Positions 1-6,076 are shown, numbered from the stretch's first letter. The stretch: 6,076 bases of DNA from Acidobacteriaceae bacterium (GCA_030042915.1 JASHYS010000113.1:1-6076), one strand, 5' to 3'. The notes: generated by a model from the sequence alone, not told the origin. Made by a program: numbers and translations.

Positions 1-2657
1 AGCTGGACGGTGAGCATGACGCTGCGTCCAGGCAGCAACTGAATCTGGTCGAGCGGGCTGGGAGCATAGAGCTGGCCATTGACGGTGGGAGTGGTGGATA
101 CGCCCGCCGCCGTGACGTTGCCTTCGCCCGTAATGTCAGCGATGCTGTTGTTGTTGAATAAATTGTTGATGCTCAGCTTGATTTTGGAATTGTCGAAGTG
201 CGAGCCGTTGCGCACGGTGTAGTTGAGGAAAAGATCGCTCATCCACCAGGTCGGCAGCGGAACGCTCTGGTGAACCGAGCCGTCGTCCTCCCAGCGTGTG
301 CCCACGCGCTCGTTGAACATGCCCAGGTCCCAGCCTTTGCTCTGGTAGCTCAGGCCGATGTTCTCGGTGTCGTGCGGAGCGTTGGCAACCCAGGCCGAAG
401 GCTGGGCCGGTTGCGCGGGCGTGATCACGTTGCCGCTCGAGTCCAGGACCTCAGGCTGTGCGGCAGCCGCCTCATACATCGCCGAGCCCAGCGTGCCGCT
501 CAGGTACATGCTCACTCCGTGGCCAAACGCCAGGTTGCCCTCCGCCTCCAGACCGGTAGTGTCAGAGGGCGGAGTTGCGTAGTAGAACGTCAGGCCGAAA
601 TTGGGGTCGCCCACGGTGTTATCGGTGTAGTCGGCATACTGGTTGATGAAGTGAATGTGGTAGACATCGGCATCCATGCTGAATTTGTTCATCTTGAACA
701 CGGTGCCGCCCTGATAGGTGGTGGCGATAGTGGGCGGCGGAGTTTGGGCCACCTCGGCGCCGCTCACATCGAAGATCGAGCTGAAGGGGATGATGCTGGC
801 GCGGCCATACTGGCCGTAGACCGACCAGTTGTTCAGCAGGCGAACATTCACCTCCACGGAGGGCAGCACGTTGTTGTAATCGGCTTCGTGCAGAGCGAAA
901 GCCGTGCACTCCTGAAGGGTCTCGGATTTGGAACACGTCAAAGGACCGACGTCTTTGTTTGAGGCCCACTGCGTCAGAGTCTGGTTGTAGTAGGCATCCT
1001 TGATACCGGCGGTGATGGTTAGGCGCGGGATGGCCACCAACTGATATTCGCCGAAGGTCTGGATGGTGCGGGTGATGAAGCTCTCGTGGAACTTCAGGTC
1101 GCCCACCGTATCTTCATTCACCCAGTCTGTGGGATTGGTCTCGATCTGGTAGCGGTTGGTGAATGCGTATTCAAACCATCCGCCGGTACGGAAGACGCCG
1201 AATCTCGAAGCTGCGCTCACGGTCGTGATGTCGCCGCCGCGGTTGTACTGGTTCATCTTGTCGATGGCGGTATTGGCGCCCACTGGATTCGTAGTGACGC
1301 CCATCGCCGTCAGTGCCGGGGTCACCTCGCTGTACTGGTCGTTGTTGTAGTGCTGGTGGTTTGAGTAGTTGTAAGTGTAGGGCTTGGTGTCCAGCCGCCA
1401 TCCGTGCCCGAAGTCATGGGTGAAGTCGATGACTTCGAAGTCAGTGGGCACGTGGTAGGTGTAGTACTTGTAGTACAGCCCGTTCAACGTGCCGTCAGCG
1501 TTGTACTGGTTGTTCTGGAGCAGGGCGTTTGCGTTGACAAAGTCATTGTTAGTGCCCGTCGGATTACCGGTCAACACGTAGCGGTACGAGTCGTTGTTGG
1601 GTGTGTTGGCGTCCACGATCACGGCCGTCCCGACGACGGAGAGATACGTCTTGTCGGAGAACTTGTAGGTGAATTTAGCCGTGCCCGCGGTGCGCACCTG
1701 GTAGTTGTAAGTCTGGTAGCCGTTAGAAGACATGTGGTGGCCTTCGAACCAGAAGTTCGCTTTTGGGTTCGAGCCGCCGAAGAGGCCGGAGTAGAACTCG
1801 CCCAACGTTTGATTGGTATTCCATGAACCAAACGAATCCGAGAGGCGCATGGACATGGTGTCGGGCAACTGCGGCGAGAAGAAGTGAATCGAGCCGCCGT
1901 AGTTAGCCAGACCCATGTCGGATGCGGTGCCGGGGCTGCGGTCAAAATCCACGTAGCCGATGGCGGGCGCCGGCACAAAAGCCCACGAGTGATGGCTGGG
2001 GTCGTTGGTGTCGCCGAATGGAATTCCGTCCCAGGTAACGGTGTAATCGTCGTCTTCGAAACCGCGGAAGTAGATCTTTGACTGGCCCATGCCGATGCCG
2101 TTTTCGTCCCAGCTCACCGTTCCCGGTGCAGCGCGGATGATATCGGCGAAGTCGGTGACAGGCGAGGTGTACTCGGTGACATAGTTGCTGGTGATTTCAG
2201 TGCGGGCCGAGCCGGCGTCCAGCACCGACTTGACCGGGGAAAGCTGAGATGCCAGCGAGGTATCGGCTTCCGCCTCAACCGTCACTTCCTCTGAGACCGA
2301 AGCAAGGGTGAGAGTCACGGGGACATCATGACTGGCGCCCGCAGCCACAACCACGTTGTGTTGTACCTGCGTGGCAAATCCAGGAGCGGAAACCTCCACG
2401 GTATATGTGCCGGCGGGCAGCCCGCCAACGGAAAACTTGCCCTCCGCACCGGTAACCGCGGTCTGCTTGACGCCGGATTCCGTGGTCACGGCCACCGCTG
2501 CGCCTTTAACGGCTTGACCGCTCGGATCCACGACAGTTCCCTGGATGGCGCCGGCATTGCCTTGCCCATGCAGGCAGTTTGCGCCTGACACCAGAAACAG
2601 CAGGCACACGACAAGCGATGTGGCCAACGGCCACTTTCTTCCCAAGCTAAGATTCAC
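1..2657 (-). CDS. TonB-dependent outer-membrane receptor with N-terminal carboxypeptidase-regulatory-like domain (3' end cut by window edge)
   Basis: My own minus-strand translation gives 885 complete codons with no stop or frameshift before the edge. The GTG start at 2657 follows AGGAGG with 5 nt between; an ATG one base upstream in another frame meets TGA at once. Residues 1-33 look like a signal peptide (basic GRK, then hydrophobic LVVCLLFLV). Residues 36-118 resemble a CarboxypepD_reg/beta-sandwich domain (GTVVDPSGQAV, GLPAGTYTVEV). A possible TonB box, EEVTVEAEA, lies near 123-131. Residues about 150-262 look like the plug, with FRGF at 197-200 and DGIPFGDTNDPSHHSWAF at 210-227. The rest is a Tyr/Asn-rich beta-barrel ending PGRSVMLTVQL, typical of a last outer-membrane strand, so only a few residues are probably missing. 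C575 and C584 could form a loop disulfide. Family knowledge says such proteins import ligands using TonB energy. The substrate cannot be read from the sequence. It is shorter than the roughly 1100-residue Oar-like receptors common in Acidobacteriota. Confidence 0.94.
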   Translation of the reverse strand, partial: MNLSLGRKWPLATSLVVCLLFLVSGANCLHGQGNAGAIQGTVVDPSGQAVKGAAVAVTTESGVKQTAVTGAEGKFSVGGLPAGTYTVEVSAPGFATQVQHNVVVAAGASHDVPVTLTLASVSEEVTVEAEADTSLASQLSPVKSVLDAGSARTEITSNYVTEYTSPVTDFADIIRAAPGTVSWDENGIGMGQSKIYFRGFEDDDYTVTWDGIPFGDTNDPSHHSWAFVPAPAIGYVDFDRSPGTASDMGLANYGGSIHFFSPQLPDTMSMRLSDSFGSWNTNQTLGEFYSGLFGGSNPKANFWFEGHHMSSNGYQTYNYQVRTAGTAKFTYKFSDKTYLSVVGTAVIVDANTPNNDSYRYVLTGNPTGTNNDFVNANALLQNNQYNADGTLNGLYYKYYTYHVPTDFEVIDFTHDFGHGWRLDTKPYTYNYSNHQHYNNDQYSEVTPALTAMGVTTNPVGANTAIDKMNQYNRGGDITTVSAASRFGVFRTGGWFEYAFTNRYQIETNPTDWVNEDTVGDLKFHESFITRTIQTFGEYQLVAIPRLTITAGIKDAYYNQTLTQWASNKDVGPLTCSKSETLQECTAFALHEADYNNVLPSVEVNVRLLNNWSVYGQYGRASIIPFSSIFDVSGAEVAQTPPPTIATTYQGGTVFKMNKFSMDADVYHIHFINQYADYTDNTVGDPNFGLTFYYATPPSDTTGLEAEGNLAFGHGVSMYLSGTLGSAMYEAAAAQPEVLDSSGNVITPAQPAQPSAWVANAPHDTENIGLSYQSKGWDLGMFNERVGTRWEDDGSVHQSVPLPTWWMSDLFLNYTVRNGSHFDNSKIKLSINNLFNNNSIADITGEGNVTAAGVSTTPTVNGQLYAPSPLDQIQLLPGRSVMLTVQ

Positions 2658-2662
2658 ATTTG

Positions 2663-2668
2663 CCTCCT
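2663..2668 (-). promoter_or_regulatory. Shine-Dalgarno site of the TonB-dependent receptor
   Basis: The minus strand reads AGGAGG, a perfect anti-16S match, with 5 nt between it and the GTG at 2657. It decides the start: the overlapping ATG at 2659-2657 plus one base is out of frame and is followed directly by TGA. Confidence 0.85.
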
Positions 2669-2750
2669 GAGGAATGTTGGCGAAAAGGGAATGCGAGAGA
2701 TCCTGCGAGCGCGGATCACCATGACTGTAGGGCCAGAAGATGAATAGGCA

Positions 2751-2779
2751 TTTATAGACGGATTAACGCCGCTTGAAAA
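2751..2779 (-). promoter_or_regulatory. Probable sigma-70-type promoter of the TonB-dependent receptor
   Basis: On the minus strand TTTTCA (2779-2774, 4 of 6 matches to TTGACA) is followed after exactly 17 nt by TATAAA (2756-2751, 5 of 6 matches to TATAAT). Transcription would start near 2744, giving a leader of about 87 nt before the GTG. This is the best promoter-like pair I see in the gap. It lies in an AT-richer patch of otherwise GC-rich DNA. It is a prediction from consensus only; acidobacterial promoters may deviate. Confidence 0.45.
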
Positions 2780-2831
2780 TCAAATCAGAACGGATCGGTT
2801 CAACTGCCCGTCGAGAAAGGCGAACTGTGGA

Positions 2832-2845
2832 CCGCATCGATGCGG
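2832..2845. promoter_or_regulatory. Perfect 14-bp palindrome upstream of the receptor promoter, possible operator
   Basis: CCGCATCGATGCGG is its own reverse complement. It lies about 53 bp upstream of the proposed -35 box of the receptor gene, where an activator or repressor dimer could bind. No known regulator consensus is recognised. It could also be a chance palindrome in GC-rich DNA. Confidence 0.3.
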
Positions 2846-2940
2846 CGCACTGCGGAGTTGCGACATCGGCTTTCGAGAATTAGCTGCTTACGAATCGCCT
2901 CAGAGACGCGCCTTGGCCCTGGAGCTGGTTGCATGAATGC

Positions 2941-3025
2941 GGTTTTGAAAGGGCACGACTTCAGTCGCGCCTTAAAAGCCGCGTGAAGATTGGGGCTTTA
3001 GCCCCTGAGGGATGGTTTTCCAACC
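2941..3025. repeat. Acidobacterial-type intergenic palindromic element with two hairpins
   Basis: The element contains two compact inverted repeats about 20 nt apart. The first (2952-2971) is GGC-A-CGACT, loop TC, AGTCG-C-GCC, with one A/C mismatch. The second (2992-3005) is GGGGCTTTAGCCCC, a perfect palindrome. A small GGTT/AACC hairpin follows at 3014-3025. The left flank GGTTTTGAAAGGGCACG and the right flank CCCTGAGGGATGGTTTTCC match, from memory, a dispersed element seen next to gene ends in many Acidobacteriota genomes. Only one copy is in this window, so repetition itself is not shown here. It lies 26 nt past the pncB stop and may fold in the pncB transcript, affecting its 3' end or stability. 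Its outer limits are approximate. Confidence 0.6.
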
Positions 3026-3050
3026 CGCGAAGGGATGCGTGGGAGCAGTT

Positions 3051-4436
3051 CTAGACCGAAACCGGAGTGTCGGTTACGCCGGCGAGGCCAAAGACGCGGC
3101 GGTAGCGCTCGGCTTCGGCGGGATCGCCCATGGCTTTGGAGTAATTATCGGAGAGCTTGACCGCGGGCCTGCCGTCGACTTCGCTGAGTTTGCAAACCAG
3201 GCTTACCGGATTAAAGCCGTCGCTGCCCTGGGGATTGCAATTGCGGAAGTCGTTGGTGAGCAGGGTGCCCCAGCCGGTGCTGAAGCGGATGCGGCGCTGC
3301 GGCAACCAGCGGCGCGGATCGGAGAATTCGGCCGCGGAGTGGAAGTCGTCGGGCGAAGCTCCGTTTTGCAAGGCACCCGCGAAGTAAGCGTGCAGGCTCA
3401 GAATCTGTTCCACGTCCAGCGCGTCGCTGGCGATGAGGCGCTTCTGGCGCGGGTCGCGCCCATGTCGCTCCAGCCACGTGATGTACTCATCGCCGGCTAC
3501 ATAGGCATCCTTGCTGTCGATGCGCTGGCCGGTCCAGTTGGCAACCCAGTCGGGAGCGCCGCGCAGAAATTGGGTAGTGCCGAAGGTGTCGGGGAGCAGA
3601 ATAAGCAGTTCGCCCTGGTAGCTCTGCTGCCAAAGCTCGAGCAGGCGGTATTGCGAGCTGCGCAGCTCCTCGTCGCTGTTTGCCAGCGCGGCCATGGCCA
3701 TGGGCAATTCGTGCCCGTTGGTTCCAATGGCCTCAAAGTCGTGCTTGTAGGCGAGGAACGCATTCGATGTGCCGGTAAAGCTTTCGCCGATGGTGTCGCG
3801 CATGGCGTTGACAACGTACTCGTGCCAAAGAAAGCTGTGCCGGCGGCGCGTGCCGAAATCGCTGATGCTGAGGTCGGGGACGCCGCGCAGGCGCGCCATT
3901 TTTTCCCACAGACGGGTTTTGGCGCGCGCGTAAAGAATGTCCAGCTCGAGCTCGCTCAACTGCTTCAGTCCGGCACGCGTCCTCAGCTCGCTGATCTGCG
4001 CCAGCGCGTAAATCTCCCACATCGAAGTGCCCGACCAAAGACCTTCGAAACGCAGATGCAGTTGCCCGTCCTGGATCCATAATTCGTAATCGGAGAGGCG
4101 GAACTCGTGCTCCAGCCAGTCGAGGAATGCAGGCTCGAAGATTCCGCGCCGGCCATAGAAGGTGTTGCCGGCCAGCCATACCAGCTCGGATTTATGGAAG
4201 CGCAGGCGCCGCGCGGCCTCGAGTTGCTCGCGCAACTGCGGGATGCTGACGATTTCGCCCAAATGCACCGAGGAGGAACGATTGATAAGGGTGAACGTGG
4301 CGCGCGTGCGCGGAAAGTGCTTCCAGATGAACTGGAGCATGAGCAGTTTGTAAAAATCGGTGTCGAGCAGGGAGCGCGTAATGGGGTCCATCTCCCAGTT
4401 GTGGTCGTGCGCGCGCCTGGCCAGATCGATAATCAC
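3051..4436 (-). CDS. pncB: Nicotinate phosphoribosyltransferase
   Basis: This 461-residue cytoplasmic enzyme makes nicotinate mononucleotide from nicotinate and PRPP with ATP hydrolysis (EC 6.3.4.21), the first step of NAD salvage from nicotinate. Visible family motifs are LLDTDFYKLLM (23-33), LAGNTFYGR (88-96), ISDFGTRRRHS (191-201), FTGTSNAFLA (220-229), GTNGHELPM (238-246, H242 the expected phosphorylated His), DTFGTTQFL (283-291), SDALDV (337-342), GWGTLLTND (388-396) and the C-terminal KLSEVDGRPAVKLSDN. The start is GTG at 4436. A TAG lies two codons upstream, so it cannot extend further, and the segment before M16 (RRAHDHNWEMDP) aligns with alphaproteobacterial PncB as I remember it, arguing against the internal ATG. 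There is no clear Shine-Dalgarno site. An insertion of about 27 residues at about 355-381 is unusual. It stands alone, divergent from the sulfatase gene. Confidence 0.96.
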   Translation of the reverse strand: MIIDLARRAHDHNWEMDPITRSLLDTDFYKLLMLQFIWKHFPRTRATFTLINRSSSVHLGEIVSIPQLREQLEAARRLRFHKSELVWLAGNTFYGRRGIFEPAFLDWLEHEFRLSDYELWIQDGQLHLRFEGLWSGTSMWEIYALAQISELRTRAGLKQLSELELDILYARAKTRLWEKMARLRGVPDLSISDFGTRRRHSFLWHEYVVNAMRDTIGESFTGTSNAFLAYKHDFEAIGTNGHELPMAMAALANSDEELRSSQYRLLELWQQSYQGELLILLPDTFGTTQFLRGAPDWVANWTGQRIDSKDAYVAGDEYITWLERHGRDPRQKRLIASDALDVEQILSLHAYFAGALQNGASPDDFHSAAEFSDPRRWLPQRRIRFSTGWGTLLTNDFRNCNPQGSDGFNPVSLVCKLSEVDGRPAVKLSDNYSKAMGDPAEAERYRRVFGLAGVTDTPVSV

Positions 4437-4445
4437 GATCTACTT

Positions 4446-4473
4446 ACTTTACCGGAAGGCGGGGCTGGGTCAA
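4446..4473 (-). promoter_or_regulatory. Possible pncB promoter giving a nearly leaderless mRNA
   Basis: On the minus strand TTGACC (4473-4468, 5 of 6 matches to TTGACA) is followed after 16 nt by TAAAGT (4451-4446, 4 of 6 matches). Transcription would begin near 4439, only a few bases before the GTG at 4436. That would fit the absence of a Shine-Dalgarno site there. Consensus-based only. Confidence 0.35.
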
Positions 4474-4490
4474 AAGCGTTAGGAGGGTTG

Positions 4491-4496
4491 TATACT
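4491..4496 (+). promoter_or_regulatory. Possible -10 box of the sulfatase gene
   Basis: TATACT matches TATAAT at 5 of 6 positions and stands out from GC-rich surroundings. The -35 match is poor: GGGTCA at 4467-4472 agrees at 3 of 6 positions with 18-nt spacing, so an activator or other sigma factor may be needed. The leader would be about 65 nt and contains a GC-rich segment at 4507-4524 (CGGGG pairing with CCCCG) that could fold. Confidence 0.35.
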
Positions 4497-4553
4497 TACG
4501 CCGTGCCGGGGGTCCCCAACCCCGTTTCCCGCCTTGCACTTGTTCGATCCCAC

Positions 4554-4561
4554 AAGGGAGG
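4554..4561 (+). promoter_or_regulatory. Shine-Dalgarno site fixing the TTG start of the sulfatase
   Basis: AAGGGAGG lies 7 nt before the TTG at 4569, an ideal spacing. The ATG at 4562 directly abuts the site and opens only a four-codon frame ending TGA at 4574-4576. In the sulfatase frame a TGA at 4563-4565 prevents further extension, leaving TTG (or the adjacent CTG) as the start. Confidence 0.75.
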
Positions 4562-4568
4562 ATGACTG

Positions 4569-6062
4569 TTGCCTGACGCGAGCCAAGAAGCGACTGGGAC
4601 GCAGAAAGGCAATCCGCACGCGGAGCCGACGCGGCGCGAGGTTTTGCAAGGCTCGCTCACGGTTGCGGGCGGGTTGCTGGCGTCATCGGTGGCGCCGCAG
4701 GAATTGCTGGCGCAAGCCGGGGCCAAGCGGCCCAACCTGGTCTTCTTTTTGGGCGAGGGCCAGCGCGCCGATGCGCTTTCGATTGCGGGCAACCCGATTC
4801 TCAAAACGCCCCATCACGACCGCATTGGGCGCGAAGGAATGCGCTGCGAGAATGCGTTCTGCACCAATGCCCTGTGCGCACCGGCCCGCGCCGTGGCGCT
4901 GACAGGAATGTACTCGCGCTCCACCGGTGCACTTTCAAACGAGCACCTCGACAAGCCATTGCCGGCAGACATTCCACTGTTCACCGATCTGCTGCACGAC
5001 GCCGGATACGAGATTGCCATCCTGGGAAAGGTGCACATTCACAATGGTGTGGAGGAGCGCTACTGGGATTACTATTTCGGCCACAACGCCCCATCGAACG
5101 ATTATGCCAATCCGATTTTCAAAGAGGGCCGCAAAGGAAAGATCGGGCCTGAAAAGCAATATCACAACGTGTATCCCGACGATCTGACGGTAGACCGCGC
5201 CCTGGCCTGGCTCGAAGAAGACCGCGGCAGCAAGCCGTTTTGTTTGCTGGTGTGGTTTGTGGCGCCACACGAGCCGTTCTTCAGGCCGCGCCGGCATCTG
5301 GACCTGTACCGTGGCGTTCTAACGCCCCAGCCGGCGACGTTTGACGATGATTTGAAGGGCTACCCGGGCAAGCCCGACGGCTTTGTGAATGCGACCAACA
5401 AGGTCGGCACCACGACGTCGCATCCTGCGGCGGGTTCACTCGAAGGCATGATGAAGGATTACTACGCGGGGCTGGTGGCCGTGGATGAAAACATCGGGCG
5501 CGTTTTTAGCTACCTCGAAAAGAAAAATGTTCTGGATGATACGGCCATCGTGCAGTGGTCCGATCACGGATTTTTCCTGGGCGAATGGCGCCTGTTCGAC
5601 AAGAGGCTGATGCACGAGCCCTCGATTCGCGTTCCGTGCATGGTGCGCTACCCAAAAAGGATTCCGGCGGGGACGGTGCGCAGGGAAACGGTGCTCGACA
5701 CCGATCTGGCGCCGACCATCCTCGATCTCGCCGGGCTTTCGGTTCCCCGGCACATGCAGGGCAAAAGCATTTTGCCGCTCGCGCACGCGGCCGATCCGTC
5801 GTTCCGCAAAGATTGGTATTACGAATATTTCGAGTGGCCGAATCCTGAAACCGTGCCGCCGTGCCGCGGAATCCGCACCGAACGATACAAGCTGATTGAA
5901 TACACGCTCGAGCCGCATGAGTACGAGATGTACGATCTCGCGGCCGATCCAAGAGAGACGCGGAACCTGTACGGCATGGCGGAGCACGCGCAAGTGCAGA
6001 AGCAGTTGATGGAGAGGCTGGAAGCGCTGCGCTCGGCGGTTCCTGAGCGGGAAGCGATCTAG
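4569..6062 (+). CDS. Tat-exported sulfatase-family hydrolase with altered metal site
   Basis: This 497-residue protein belongs to the alkaline phosphatase/sulfatase fold (S1-type, formylglycine-dependent), which hydrolyses sulfate esters. It begins at TTG; the next in-frame ATG is residue 91, inside the domain. Residues 21-50 form a Tat-type leader: TRREVLQ, a hydrophobic stretch, then AQA before a likely cleavage at 50/51. The domain opens PNLVFFLGEGQRAD (55-68). The signature C103-A-P-A-R107 would have Cys103 converted to formylglycine. Other expected active-site residues are K154 and H156 (GKVHIHNG), H234 (APHEP), D332-H333 (SDHGFFLGE) and K345 (LFDK). The C-terminus carries the usual ending YDLAADPRETRNLYG (455-469). 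The oddity is GEGQ at 62-65, where sulfatases normally have a metal-binding Asp-Asp. The substrate cannot be assigned. It is probably periplasmic. No maturase gene is in the window. Confidence 0.92.
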   Translation: MPDASQEATGTQKGNPHAEPTRREVLQGSLTVAGGLLASSVAPQELLAQAGAKRPNLVFFLGEGQRADALSIAGNPILKTPHHDRIGREGMRCENAFCTNALCAPARAVALTGMYSRSTGALSNEHLDKPLPADIPLFTDLLHDAGYEIAILGKVHIHNGVEERYWDYYFGHNAPSNDYANPIFKEGRKGKIGPEKQYHNVYPDDLTVDRALAWLEEDRGSKPFCLLVWFVAPHEPFFRPRRHLDLYRGVLTPQPATFDDDLKGYPGKPDGFVNATNKVGTTTSHPAAGSLEGMMKDYYAGLVAVDENIGRVFSYLEKKNVLDDTAIVQWSDHGFFLGEWRLFDKRLMHEPSIRVPCMVRYPKRIPAGTVRRETVLDTDLAPTILDLAGLSVPRHMQGKSILPLAHAADPSFRKDWYYEYFEWPNPETVPPCRGIRTERYKLIEYTLEPHEYEMYDLAADPRETRNLYGMAEHAQVQKQLMERLEALRSAVPEREAI

Positions 6063-6076
6063 CCAGCCAGCGAGCC

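Larger units (their letters stand above)
2658..3050. other. 393-nt intergenic region between pncB and the receptor gene
   Basis: No coding sequence is supported here. Starting from the receptor side it holds that gene's ribosome site and proposed promoter, a 14-bp perfect palindrome, a stretch of about 95 nt with nothing recognisable, and then the two-hairpin repeat element close to the end of pncB. Both flanking genes are on the minus strand, but the long gap and internal promoter suggest separate transcription. No hairpin followed by a clear U-run is present on the minus strand, so there is no canonical intrinsic terminator for pncB. Confidence 0.7.

Noticed and set aside
198..962. 254-codon open frame on the plus strand, and several shorter ones up to 2588
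   Set aside because: All lie antisense to the receptor gene, have odd His/Arg/Val-rich composition and no domain. The minus-strand frame is continuous and has clear receptor features.
2574..2585. Lipoprotein lipobox at the receptor N-terminus (GANC, Cys28)
   Set aside because: Asn before the Cys does not fit the lipobox, and outer-membrane receptors of this kind use ordinary signal peptidase.
2811..2879. TCGAGAA direct repeat at 2811-2817 and 2873-2879
   Set aside because: Short and without further symmetry; chance is sufficient.
2992..3005. GGGGCTTTAGCCCC hairpin as an intrinsic terminator of pncB
   Set aside because: Short stem and no U-run after it on the minus strand; better described as part of the palindromic element.
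3012..4082. 356-codon open frame on the plus strand opposite pncB
   Set aside because: It is the antisense shadow of pncB, whose motifs are unmistakable. Its own protein is low-complexity Ala/Gly/Val-rich with no recognisable domain and no ribosome site.
4441..4499. TACTTAC direct repeat at 4441-4447 and 4493-4499 as paired regulator sites
   Set aside because: A 7-mer recurring once in a 132-nt region is near chance expectation, and both copies overlap proposed promoter elements.
4507..4524. GC-rich hairpin in the sulfatase leader as a riboswitch
   Set aside because: Only a 5-bp stem with alternative pairings; no conserved aptamer features are visible.

Overview
The window reads as chromosomal DNA of a moderately GC-rich Gram-negative bacterium. 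An Acidobacteriota member of the Terriglobia type is my best guess. The reasons are an outer-membrane TonB-dependent receptor that begins with a carboxypeptidase-regulatory-like domain, a Tat-exported sulfatase, and an intergenic palindromic element. That element has cores GGGGCTTTAGCCCC and GGCACGACTTCAGTCGCGCC, and it resembles a repeat I remember as common in acidobacterial genomes. The assignment is from memory, with no search behind it.

Layout: (1) 1-2657, minus strand: a TonB-dependent outer-membrane receptor, complete at its N-terminus (GTG start, strong Shine-Dalgarno). It runs off the left edge probably only a few codons before its stop. It has no stop codon in the window, so closed-ORF callers would miss it. 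(2) 2658-3050: a 393-nt intergenic stretch with the receptor's probable promoter, a perfect 14-bp palindrome upstream of it, and the two-hairpin repeat element just past the end of the next gene. (3) 3051-4436, minus strand: pncB, nicotinate phosphoribosyltransferase, full length with all recognisable motifs plus an unusual insertion of about 27 residues. (4) 4437-4568: a 132-nt divergent promoter region. (5) 4569-6062, plus strand: a sulfatase with a Tat-type leader and the CAPAR formylglycine motif, but with the usual N-terminal metal-binding Asp-Asp replaced by Glu-Gly. The last 14 nt hold nothing recognisable.

How the genes relate: pncB is a housekeeping NAD-salvage gene, and nothing ties it functionally to its neighbours. 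The receptor (uptake across the outer membrane) and the sulfatase (removal of sulfate esters outside the cytoplasm) are a pairing often seen in glycan scavenging. Here they lie on opposite strands, about 1.9 kb apart with pncB between them, so joint function is only a possibility. I found no RNA gene, CRISPR array, insertion sequence or defence system. The points most worth a second look are the altered metal site of the sulfatase, the PncB insertion and the repeat element.
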